From: an uncultured Eubacteriales bacterium | GTDB taxonomy: Bacteria; Bacillota; Clostridia; Oscillospirales; CAG-272 | Length of the DNA stretch: 18,456 nt | Direction of reading: 5' to 3' | NCBI GenBank assembly: GCA_900542425.1 | Contig: UQNQ01000028.1 | Coordinates: 1 to 18,456 of the forward strand | Shown here: positions 1 to 6,076 of the stretch, one piece after another | Layout of the letters: each line of letters begins with the position of its first letter | How positions within the stretch are numbered: position 1 is the first letter of the stretch | Notes under the pieces: model-generated | What the model was told of the DNA's origin: nothing | The model's database searches: none | The model's input: the letters and a program-made list of their open reading frames with translations, nothing else | Translations under genes and position numbers: made by a program

Positions 1-34
1 AAAGAAAAATAATTTCTGAAAGCTGAAAAAAATA

Positions 35-63
35 TTGACAAAACAAAATTGTCATGGTAAAAT
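35..63 (+). promoter_or_regulatory. Promoter of the tRNA pair
   Basis: A consensus -35 box TTGACA (35-40) is followed after exactly 17 bp by TAAAAT (58-63). Transcription would start near 70, about 25 nt before the first tRNA. The dyad TGACAA (36-41) / TTGTCA (49-54) overlaps the -35 box and spacer; whether it binds anything is unknown. Confidence 0.8.
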
Positions 64-94
64 ATTTTCCGTGCCTGCGAAGAAAAATGAATTT

Positions 95-171
95 GGGCCT
101 TTAGCTCAGCTGGTTAGAGCAACCGGCTCATAACCGGTCGGTCTGGGGTTCGAGTCCCTAAAGGCCCACCA
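95..171 (+). tRNA. tRNA with CAT anticodon (elongator Met, or Ile2)
   Basis: A 77-nt cloverleaf with encoded CCA (169-171). The acceptor stem is 95-101 with 161-167, fully paired; the anticodon stem is 122-126 with 134-138; the loop 127-133 holds the anticodon CAT at 129-131; the T-loop is TTCGAGT. A paired G1-C72 end argues against initiator tRNA, which has a mismatch there. CAT also occurs in the lysidine-modified tRNA-Ile2, and I cannot separate it from elongator Met by eye. Met is the likelier label. Confidence 0.9.
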
Positions 172-190
172 AAAACATATTTTGATTCAT

Positions 191-266
191 AGGGGTATAG
201 TTCAGCTGGTAGAGCAGCGGTCTCCAAAACCGTTTGTCGTGGGTTCAAATCCTACTGCCCCTGCCA
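191..266 (+). tRNA. tRNA-Trp (CCA)
   Basis: A 76-nt cloverleaf with encoded CCA (264-266). The acceptor stem 191-197 pairs with 256-262, including one T-G wobble. The anticodon stem is 217-221 with 229-233, closed by a G-T pair; the loop 222-228 has anticodon CCA at 224-226. The T-loop is TTCAAAT and the discriminator is G263, as expected for tRNA-Trp. It lies 19 nt after the first tRNA and shares its promoter. Confidence 0.95.
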
Positions 267-270
267 AAAT

Positions 271-333
271 GAGGTGTAGTTTAGATAACACCTCGAAAAA
301 ACGGGAGATTTCGAGAGATTTCTCCCGTTTTTT
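271..333 (+). terminator. Terminator of the tRNA operon
   Basis: Two consecutive hairpins. The first pairs GAGGTGT (271-277) with ACACCTC (288-294). The second pairs ACGGGAGA (301-308) with TCTCCCGT (321-328) and runs into a T-tract ending at 333, a classical intrinsic terminator. The A-run 296-300 can extend the second stem against the T-tract. Confidence 0.88.
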
Positions 334-383
334 GATTCTAAATTTTATCGAAATTTCATCTATGATATTTCCGACTTTTCGGA

Positions 384-439
384 CCGAAAGGATTTGAACC
401 TGCGACAGGCTTCAAAAACCTTTCGGTTTTTGTTTTTTT
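384..439 (+). terminator. Second hairpin terminator with a tRNA T-arm-like segment
   Basis: CAAAAACC (413-420) pairs perfectly with GGTTTTTG (425-432) around a TTTC loop, followed by seven Ts (433-439). Directly upstream, CCGAAAGG (384-391) is the complement of CCTTTCGG (419-426), so an alternative pairing would disrupt the terminator. Between them is a small stem GAACCTG (396-402) / CAGGcTTC (406-413). Read on the minus strand, 391-400 gives GGTTCAAATC, the T-loop signature of tRNA. No full tRNA can be folded here. It could be a terminator only, or a degenerate tRNA end. Confidence 0.6.
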
Positions 440-497
440 GTTCCACGGAATCAATTTAAATCGATAATCATTAAATGATTCAAATTCTCAAATCATA

Positions 498-526
498 TTG
501 ACAAATCCGCAAAAAAGGAGTATGCT
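498..526 (+). promoter_or_regulatory. Promoter of the marR-MATE operon
   Basis: TTGACA (498-503), a 17-bp spacer and TATGCT (521-526) make a near-consensus housekeeping promoter. The predicted start, about 532-534, falls at the beginning of the palindrome described in the next entry. Confidence 0.85.
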
Positions 527-531
527 TTTAC

Positions 532-547
532 AGTCCCATATGGGACT
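532..547 (+). promoter_or_regulatory. Palindromic operator-like site
   Basis: AGTCCCATATGGGACT is a perfect 16-bp palindrome placed immediately after the -10 box, over the predicted transcription start and 11 bp before the marR start codon. MarR proteins are dimers that usually repress their own operon through such a site, so autoregulation is the obvious reading. Binding is inferred. Confidence 0.7.
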
Positions 548-558
548 TTGGGGGTTGT

Positions 559-1002
559 ATGGAACATGAAATACAGCAATTGTTAAATGATGTCAACCGC
601 GCGATTATCAAATTTCGCGGTGTGTATTCGACGTGGTCGAAAAAGCACGGCATCAGCTATAACGAAATGCTGGTGCTGTATACCATCCGTGACAACGGAT
701 TTTGCACCCAAAAGCAGATATGCGAAAGTTATCTTTTGCCCAAGCAGACGATCAATCACGTGATTGGTACGATGCTTGACGACGGGGTGCTTTGCGACAG
801 TCCTGAGAACAGTACAAGGAGAGAGAAAGCCTTTGTCTTTACTGAAAAGGGTAAAGAATACGCAGCTCCGCTGCTCGCTTCTATCGGCGAGGTGGAGGAA
901 AAGGCGGTTAAGGCGATGGGTGTGAGGAAGATACGACAAATGACGGCGCTTGTTTGTGAATATGACAACGTATTGAATGACGCGCTTGACGAGGATCGGT
1001 AA
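559..1002 (+). CDS. MarR-family transcriptional regulator
   Basis: A 147-residue winged-helix regulator of usual MarR length. The DNA-binding core runs from about residue 33 to 100: a helix-turn-helix around TQKQICESYLLPKQTINHVI, then the wing with basic residues (STRREKAF) and the usual FVFTEKGKEY strand-to-helix transition. The flanking helices would form the dimer interface. The ATG at 559 has a G-run (550-554) as ribosome binding site. The gene is first in a two-gene unit with the MATE transporter, whose start lies 5 nt after its stop. By family it probably represses the operon until a small ligand, perhaps a transporter substrate, releases it. Ligand unknown. Confidence 0.9.
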   Translation: MEHEIQQLLNDVNRAIIKFRGVYSTWSKKHGISYNEMLVLYTIRDNGFCTQKQICESYLLPKQTINHVIGTMLDDGVLCDSPENSTRREKAFVFTEKGKEYAAPLLASIGEVEEKAVKAMGVRKIRQMTALVCEYDNVLNDALDEDR

Positions 1003-1007
1003 CGGCA

Positions 1008-2963
1008 ATGGAGAAGCTCAAAGAACAAAGCAATTATTTCGGCACGGAAAAAATCAGTAAGATACTATTGAAAATGGCTCCGCCAGTGATGCTGGCGCAG
1101 CTCATTCAGGCGCTTTATAACATTGTTGACAGTGTGTTCGTTGGAAGATTCTCGGATTCGGGGCTTACAGCGCTTTCCATTATCTATCCGCTTCAGCTTC
1201 TGATGATTGCTCTTGCGGTCGGCACAGGTGTTGGTATCAATACCGTTATGGCGGCAAAACTCGGCATCGGACAAAATAAAAAGGCCGATGAATATGCAGG
1301 TGTGGGAACACCCCTTGCTATCGTTTTGTGGGCGGTTTTCGCAGGTGTCTGTTATGCCTTTCTGCCTCTTTACGCAAGAATGCAGACCACCTCTCCCGAG
1401 GTTATCGCAGATGTAATCACCTATGGCAGGATCGTTTGTGTGTTCAGTTTCGGACTCTTCCTTGAAAGTATCTGGACGAAGGTGCTTCAGGCGAGGGGCG
1501 ATATGAAAACGCCGATGCTGGCGCAGATTCTCGGAGCGATCACAAATATTATTCTCGATCCGCTTCTCATTTTCGGTATGCTTGGACTTCCCGAAATGGG
1601 TATCGCGGGTGCGGCAATTGCGACAGTGGCAGGTCAGGTTGTGGCGGCTCTCGTCGTGATGAAAAAAGGGTTTTACAAGTCGCCTGCGCTGAACCAATAT
1701 CCGCATTACGTGGCGAAAATTTTTTGCCTCGGTACACCAAATATTCTGATGCAATCGGCATATACGCTCTATATATTTGGACTGAATATGATTCTTGCTA
1801 CCTTCTCGGATGCCGCTGTTACAGTGCTTGGACTTTACTATAAATGGCAAACTTTCTTTTTTATCCCCGTAGGTGCCATGCAGACCTGTGTCGTTCCCGT
1901 CATCAGCTTCAATTATGCGGCAAAGAAGATTGACCGATGCAAAAAAACGCTGAACACGGCGATATTTTTCGGAGCGGGATTGATGATTCTTGGCACGCTT
2001 TGCTTCGAGCTCATCCCGGAGCCGATGCTCCGATTCTTCTCGTCAGACGAACAAGTCATAAAGGACGGCATCATCGCTTTCCGTATTATTGGACTTAGTT
2101 TTGTGCCGCTTGCTATATCGCTGACCTATCCCGTGCTTTTCCAAGCAGTTGGAAGGAGCCTTACAAGTTCGGCGTTGACTGTGATTCGTACTGTCTGCCT
2201 TTTTGTGCCGCTGGCATATCTTTTCTCACGTTTCGGCCTTGCATACTTCTGGCTGACTTATCCCGTTACCGATTCTATTGTATCGGCACTAGGGTTCTTT
2301 CTGTCAGTCAAATTTTTTAAAAATCCTTACCGTGTCCATAACAAAAAGCACGAGGCAGAAGCGGTTATTAAGCCGTCACATCCCGGTGTTATCATCACCA
2401 TTGCAAGAGAACACGGTTCGTCTGGCAAACAGATTGGTAAACTGGTGGCTGAAAAGCTGGGTATTCCTTTTTACTATAAAGAAATGACTGCACTTGCCGC
2501 TAAGGAGTGCGGACTCGATAAGGAGTTTATCTCCGACATCAACAAAAACGCTCCGCGGAGACTCCACGATCTGTATCTCAGTACAACGGTTGTTCAGCAC
2601 GCTATCGTGGCACAACATAAGATTATCGAGAAGATCGCCGAGAGCGGCAGCTGCGTTATTGTTGGCAGAGCTGCGGATTTCGTGCTGAAAGATCACTGTG
2701 ATGTTGTCCGCATTTTTATTCGCGCACCTTTAGAATACCGTATTGGCAGAGTGATAGAGGTCTATGGTGACTCGCGTGATGAAGCCGAGCGAAATATTCG
2801 CCGCTCAGACAGCGCAAGGTCGTCCTACTATAAAAACATTTCGGGACTCGATTGGGGGGATGAGAAAAACTACGATTTTGTCCTTGATAGCTCTCAGGGA
2901 CTTGAGGCAAGCGCAGAGGCAATTTGCGATTATGTAAAAGAAAAAGCATATGAAAAGCTATAG
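1008..2963 (+). CDS. MATE transporter fused to a cytidylate-kinase-like domain
   Basis: A 651-residue two-part protein in one uninterrupted frame. Residues about 15-440 are a MATE-family multidrug/cation antiporter of full length (about 12 hydrophobic helices; early segment PPVMLAQLIQALYNIVDSVF). A polar linker (about 438-460) leads to a C-terminal domain of about 190 residues resembling the Cytidylate_kin2 family: the nucleotide-binding start IAREHGSSGKQIG lies at 465-477, followed by GRAADFVLKD and a C-terminal RRSDSARSSYY segment. The kinase part must face the cytoplasm if the N-terminal half has an even number of helices. Its function is unknown: it may be an active kinase, a nucleotide sensor or a regulatory domain. 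The gene follows marR by 5 nt and is presumably induced with it. The stop is TAG at 2961-2963. Confidence 0.88.
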   Translation: MEKLKEQSNYFGTEKISKILLKMAPPVMLAQLIQALYNIVDSVFVGRFSDSGLTALSIIYPLQLLMIALAVGTGVGINTVMAAKLGIGQNKKADEYAGVGTPLAIVLWAVFAGVCYAFLPLYARMQTTSPEVIADVITYGRIVCVFSFGLFLESIWTKVLQARGDMKTPMLAQILGAITNIILDPLLIFGMLGLPEMGIAGAAIATVAGQVVAALVVMKKGFYKSPALNQYPHYVAKIFCLGTPNILMQSAYTLYIFGLNMILATFSDAAVTVLGLYYKWQTFFFIPVGAMQTCVVPVISFNYAAKKIDRCKKTLNTAIFFGAGLMILGTLCFELIPEPMLRFFSSDEQVIKDGIIAFRIIGLSFVPLAISLTYPVLFQAVGRSLTSSALTVIRTVCLFVPLAYLFSRFGLAYFWLTYPVTDSIVSALGFFLSVKFFKNPYRVHNKKHEAEAVIKPSHPGVIITIAREHGSSGKQIGKLVAEKLGIPFYYKEMTALAAKECGLDKEFISDINKNAPRRLHDLYLSTTVVQHAIVAQHKIIEKIAESGSCVIVGRAADFVLKDHCDVVRIFIRAPLEYRIGRVIEVYGDSRDEAERNIRRSDSARSSYYKNISGLDWGDEKNYDFVLDSSQGLEASAEAICDYVKEKAYEKL

Positions 2964-3195
2964 AAATCATCCATTATACACTATCGATCCATTTTGTAGT
3001 GTTACTCCGGAAAGCCAAGTCGTGAGACTTGGCTTTCTTATGAATTTGCTGTTGACCTAAGAGAAATATTTTGTTGATATCTATATGAAAAATCGAATAT
3101 ATTCTTATTCTCGGCAAGGAAATGTTCTATCATAGAAAAAATATGAAAAGACGATTATCCAGATAAGTGAAATTCAAAAAAATTTTACACGGCTA
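2964..3195. other. Intergenic stretch, mostly unassigned
   Basis: AT-rich spacer between the MATE fusion and the lysR promoter. It holds a weak hairpin ACACTA (2978-2983) / TAGTGT (2997-3002) and the stronger hairpin listed separately. From 3040 to 3195 I see no gene, repeat or RNA. Confidence 0.5.
3011..3036 (+). terminator. Hairpin terminator after the MATE fusion
   Basis: AAAGCCAAGTC (3011-3021) pairs perfectly over 11 bp with GACTTGGCTTT (3026-3036) around a GTGA loop. The following TTTCTTAT is a weak U-tract. It lies 48 nt after the stop codon, a usual position for the end of a transcript. Confidence 0.75.
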
Positions 3196-3224
3196 TTGTG
3201 TTATTCTGTTTCTTTTGATATAAT
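3196..3224 (+). promoter_or_regulatory. Promoter of the lysR gene
   Basis: TTGTGT (3196-3201), 17 bp, then a perfect TATAAT (3219-3224). Transcription would start near 3231, leaving a leader of about 49 nt before the TTG start at 3280. Confidence 0.65.
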
Positions 3225-3279
3225 AAATATGATTAGTGATTGAAAAACGTTTGATGTATTTCGGGAAAGGAGCATTCCT

Positions 3280-4209
3280 TTGAATACGCTACATTTGAAA
3301 TATGCCGTAGAGGTTGAGCGGACAGGTTCCATCACACAAGCGGCGGAGAATCTGTATATGGGACAACCGAACCTCAGCAAAGCGATTATGGAGCTTGAGG
3401 ATACGCTTGGCTTCCAGATTTTTGAACGTACCTCGAAAGGGGTTATCCCGACACAGAAGGGCACAAGATTTCTAATCTATGCCAAGAATGTACTGTCTCA
3501 AATTGAAAAGATGGAAGCTCTGTCTGATGAAAACAGCGCTTGCCAATCCTTGAGTCTTGCCATATCGCGCAGCGGGTATGTAGCTGCGGCAGCCGCGAAA
3601 TTTGCGGCGGGTCTTGATTTGACCGGCAAAATTCGGCTGAATGTTCGGGAAACCAACGCCGTGCAAGTAATCAACAGCGTCGCTGCAGGAACCTTTGGAC
3701 TTGGTCTTGTCCGTTATAAGATTTTGCATGAACGATATTTTCTTGATTATATTGCGGATAAAGAACTTGATATTATTCCGTTTTGGGAATTTGACAGTAT
3801 GGTGACACTTGCCGAAAGGAATTGCCCGACAGGAGAAAGCATCAGTTATCAGCGACTGGGAGAAATGACTCCGATTGTATACGGGGATGAATCTGTGCCG
3901 TATCTTTCCTTTGGCGAGGTGCGCAGAGATGCCAAATCACCGGCGGCAAGCAAGGCTATCTTTGTGTATGACAGAAGCACAGCGCTGGAACTGCTCGGCG
4001 TTTTTCCCGACGCTTATATGCTGACATCTCCTGCATTGAATTCAGAGCTTGAAAAATACGGACTGGTACAAAGAAAATGCGAGATTCCGAATGAACGGTG
4101 CAAGGATATTGTTGTCTTTCAAAAGGGATATAAATTTTCGGATGCAGATCGGAAATTTATTGACCTGCTTTCGGAAATCAAAAACGAAGCGGAGCTTGCT
4201 TTCCGATGA
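3280..4209 (+). CDS. LysR-family transcriptional regulator
   Basis: A 309-residue LysR-type regulator of normal length. The N-terminal winged helix-turn-helix (residues about 1-60) shows the family pattern GSITQAAENLYMGQPNLSKA followed by LEDTLGFQIFERTSKGV and TQKG. Residues about 90-300 form the periplasmic-binding-protein-like effector domain. The start is TTG at 3280, fixed by AAAGGAG (3266-3272) seven nt upstream and by the standard LysR N-terminus MNTLHLKYAV. It has its own promoter. It lies 476 nt before the redox operon in the same orientation, so control of that operon is plausible, but LysR regulators more often act on divergent neighbours. The effector is unknown. Confidence 0.9.
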   Translation: MNTLHLKYAVEVERTGSITQAAENLYMGQPNLSKAIMELEDTLGFQIFERTSKGVIPTQKGTRFLIYAKNVLSQIEKMEALSDENSACQSLSLAISRSGYVAAAAAKFAAGLDLTGKIRLNVRETNAVQVINSVAAGTFGLGLVRYKILHERYFLDYIADKELDIIPFWEFDSMVTLAERNCPTGESISYQRLGEMTPIVYGDESVPYLSFGEVRRDAKSPAASKAIFVYDRSTALELLGVFPDAYMLTSPALNSELEKYGLVQRKCEIPNERCKDIVVFQKGYKFSDADRKFIDLLSEIKNEAELAFR

Positions 4210-4380
4210 CGGAAAAAATTTCTATGTTTGATTTATCAGCAGATGAAAGTCTCAATGCCATATGTCATGCTAAATTTGGAATATGGATATTGCTTTAATG
4301 GAATTTGACAGAGGACAAGGTGTCGAAAAATCCGAATAAAAAAATAAGATGGTTTGAAATTTTTATAAAAAATGATATTT
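4210..4380. other. AT-rich spacer, nothing recognised
   Basis: Between the lysR stop and the first inverted repeat of the control region. I find no open frame with a ribosome binding site, no RNA gene and no strong hairpin. Confidence 0.5.
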
Positions 4381-4403
4381 TTTCACAAAGATAACCTGTG
4401 AAA
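4381..4403 (+). promoter_or_regulatory. 23-bp inverted repeat upstream of the redox operon
   Basis: TTTCACA (4381-4387), nine bases, then TGTGAAA (4397-4403): perfect 7-bp arms. The arm order is the opposite of the Rex and CRP consensus, so neither regulator can be assigned. An interrupted dyad of this kind would suit a dimeric activator such as the LysR protein upstream. Protein binding is inferred. Confidence 0.5.
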
Positions 4404-4413
4404 TGGCGGCGCT

Positions 4414-4449
4414 TTTATCGATAAAGAAATATCGATAAAAGCATATCGA
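4414..4449 (+). repeat. Three TATCGA repeats at 14-bp spacing
   Basis: TATCGA occurs at 4416-4421, 4430-4435 and 4444-4449, each exactly 14 bp from the last. The first sits in a perfect 12-bp palindrome (TTTATCGATAAA, 4414-4425) and the second in TATCGATA (4430-4437). The first two together also make a 12-bp hairpin, 4411-4422 with 4431-4442. The array ends 16 bp before the -35 box of the redox operon, where activators bind. Confidence 0.6.
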
Positions 4450-4461
4450 CATGCTTTTTTT
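4437..4461 (+). terminator. Hairpin terminator upstream of the operon promoter
   Basis: AAAAGCAT (4437-4444) pairs with ATGCTTTT (4451-4458) around ATCGAC and runs into a T-tract to 4461. It most likely ends transcripts from lysR. Its left arm overlaps the right arm of the 4411-4442 hairpin, so in a read-through RNA the two structures exclude each other. Confidence 0.65.
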
Positions 4462-4465
4462 ACAT

Positions 4466-4494
4466 TTTACATATTCATTTGCATATGATAAAAT
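4466..4494 (+). promoter_or_regulatory. Promoter of the 13-gene redox operon
   Basis: TTTACA (4466-4471), 17 bp, TAAAAT (4489-4494). Transcription would start near 4501, giving a leader of about 185 nt before the first gene. It is the best promoter match between lysR and the operon and lies just downstream of the repeat cluster. Confidence 0.65.
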
Positions 4495-4525
4495 AAAGTC
4501 AGTAAAGTGAGAAAAATTTTGTCCG

Positions 4526-4556
4526 AGCAAAACTGCCGGCGGAGTTTTTGCTTTTT
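4526..4556 (+). terminator. Hairpin with T-run in the operon leader, possible attenuator
   Basis: AGCAAAACT (4526-4534) pairs with AGTTTTTGCT (4543-4552, one bulged T) around a GC-rich loop, followed by a run of Ts to 4556. It lies about 25 nt into the predicted leader RNA. Further 3' the leader can pair CTGTCG (4594-4599) with CGACAG (4643-4648). No known riboswitch or T-box signature was recognised. A transcription-attenuation role is an inference. Confidence 0.45.
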
Positions 4557-4685
4557 GCGGCTTTGAGATTCAAAATCACTTCGGCATATTTATCTGTCGA
4601 TTTTAACGTTTTTCAGTCGTCTTTTGCGGGTGCATCTTGAAACGACAGGGAAAATATGTTCGAGAAGGAAAGGAGCGGTTTTGCT

Positions 4686-4928
4686 ATGAACAAAATAACG
4701 GTCTGCGTTGGGTCGGCGTGCTATATGAAAGGGTCAAGACAGGTTGTTGCGCTGTTGAAGCGTTTAATTGAAGAGAATCAGCTTTCCGGTGAATATGAAC
4801 TGGAAGGTACCTTTTGCACGGGAAACTGCCAGCATGGTGTGTGTGTGGAGATGAACGGAAATACGTACTCCCTTACTCCGGATAATACGGAAGCATTTTT
4901 CCGTAAGGAAATTTTGAAAACCAATTGA
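4686..4928 (+). CDS. NuoE-like thioredoxin-fold [2Fe-2S] ferredoxin
   Basis: An 80-residue protein with the cluster pattern of the NuoE/HydC [2Fe-2S] family: C7-x4-C12 (CVGSAC) and C44-x3-C48 (CTGNC), plus an extra C53. It is about half the size of NuoE and consists of the thioredoxin-like domain only. It should be a small cytoplasmic electron carrier or a subunit of a flavin-iron-sulfur enzyme. The usual partner, a NuoF-type NADH dehydrogenase, is not in the window. I chose ATG 4686 because AAAGGAG (4669-4675) precedes it and the domain starts there; an in-frame ATG at 4656 would add ten unrelated residues. First gene of the operon. Confidence 0.82.
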   Translation: MNKITVCVGSACYMKGSRQVVALLKRLIEENQLSGEYELEGTFCTGNCQHGVCVEMNGNTYSLTPDNTEAFFRKEILKTN

Positions 4929-4980
4929 TTGCGGCGTTTTATTTTTGAAAAAATATATTTGAAACAGGATGGAAATACAT

Positions 4981-5928
4981 ATGAGTAAGAAAATTACGGT
5001 TATCGGTGCGGGAAGTGTAGGCGCAACCATTACATATACGCTTTCCGTAATGGGGGTCGCGGATGAGATTGTGATGATCGACATCAATGAAACAAAGGTG
5101 CTCGGCGAAGCGTTGGATATCCGGCAAGGACTCCCGTTCTGCGGAACGAGATCGGTATATGCCGGCGGATATGCGGAGGCTGAGAATTCCGATATGGTTA
5201 TCATTACGTCCGGCTTGCCGAGAAAAGCCGGTCAGACACGTCTTGAATTGGCACAGGTAAACGTGGACATTTTAAAAGGAATCATGCCGAGAATTACAAA
5301 GTATGCCCCGGATGCGATCTATCTTTTGGTAGCAAATCCGGTGGATATTCTCACTTATACGTTTGTTAAGTATTCCGGGATTCCGGAACATCGGGTTTTT
5401 GGCTCCGGAACAATGTTGGATTCCGTGCGTCTTCGTGCCCGTCTTGCGGAATATTATGATATCGATGCCAAATACATTACCGCATATGCGCTCGGCGAGC
5501 ATGGTGATTCGATGTTTGTGCCGTGGTCTATCATGTCGCTCAACGGCATCGGAACCAAACTGTATGAACAAAAATGCAGGGAAGAGGGCAGTATGATGCC
5601 TGCCATTGATCGGGCGGAAATCGAAAAATATGTACGTACTTCCGGCGGACGTGTCATAGCCAGAAAGGGTGCGACTTATTACGCGGTTTCTATGTCGGTG
5701 GCGCATATGTGCCGCTGTGTACTGGAGAATTTCGGCACGGTGCTCCCCGTTTCTGTCATGATGCATGGTGAGCACGGTGTAAGCGATGTCTGTCTGAGTT
5801 ATCCTACCATGCTCAACTGCAACGGCGTTTACGCAAAGATTCCGACACCTCTCTCTCCAGAAGAGGAGGAACTTCTGCGGCACAGTGCTGACGCGCTGAA
5901 ATCTGTCATTTCCGGGTTGGCTTTTTGA
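4981..5928 (+). CDS. mdh: Malate dehydrogenase (LDH/MDH superfamily)
   Basis: A 315-residue NAD-dependent dehydrogenase interconverting oxaloacetate and malate. The N-terminal Rossmann motif GAGSVGA is followed by D34 at the end of the second strand, which favours NAD(H) over NADP(H). Catalytic residues by family alignment: R87 (TRLEL), D147 and R150 (LDSVR), H174 (GEHGDS). The overall sequence looks like L-lactate dehydrogenase, but the specificity residue, Gln102 in LDH, is R81 here (GLPRKAG); Arg at this place recognises the second carboxylate of oxaloacetate. The fumarase, fumarate reductase and PEP carboxykinase genes downstream support malate. ATG 4981 is preferred over 4969 because AGGATGG (4966-4972) lies 8 nt before it. 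Cytoplasmic. Confidence 0.85.
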   Translation: MSKKITVIGAGSVGATITYTLSVMGVADEIVMIDINETKVLGEALDIRQGLPFCGTRSVYAGGYAEAENSDMVIITSGLPRKAGQTRLELAQVNVDILKGIMPRITKYAPDAIYLLVANPVDILTYTFVKYSGIPEHRVFGSGTMLDSVRLRARLAEYYDIDAKYITAYALGEHGDSMFVPWSIMSLNGIGTKLYEQKCREEGSMMPAIDRAEIEKYVRTSGGRVIARKGATYYAVSMSVAHMCRCVLENFGTVLPVSVMMHGEHGVSDVCLSYPTMLNCNGVYAKIPTPLSPEEEELLRHSADALKSVISGLAF

Positions 5929-5950
5929 TTCTTAATTTTTATGGAAACAT

Positions 5951-6012
5951 CATACGGCGGCGATGACCTCGCGCGGCTTCTTGCCGCGGCTCGGTATTCT
6001 GCCGCCGTTTAT
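5951..6012 (+). other. GC-rich structured element between mdh and fumC
   Basis: In a 148-nt gap, ACGGCGGC (5954-5961) pairs with GCCGCCGT (6001-6008), enclosing CGCGGC (5972-5977) / GCCGCG (5983-5988) with a TTCTT loop. No T-tract follows, so it is not a standard terminator. It could be an mRNA processing or stability element, or a partial transcription block that sets the ratio of upstream to downstream products. Confidence 0.5.
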
Positions 6013-6076
6013 GCGGAAATTTATATTTTTATCTTCAGGAATATCAATGCCTTTGACGGCAGAAACGGAGAAACGT

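Noticed and set aside
182..397. 71-codon open frame beginning before the second tRNA
   Set aside because: It runs straight through tRNA-Trp and the terminator and has no ribosome binding site.
4381..4403. Rex or CRP operator
   Set aside because: The arms are in the reverse order (TTTCACA...TGTGAAA) and the spacing is 9 bp, so neither consensus fits.
4501..4685. T-box or known riboswitch in the operon leader
   Set aside because: The conserved T-box sequence and other riboswitch cores I can recognise are absent.
5963..6076. N-terminal extension of fumarase (38 extra residues)
   Set aside because: It has no ribosome binding site, passes through the GC-rich hairpin and does not resemble a fumarase; ATG 6077 has GGAG at good spacing.
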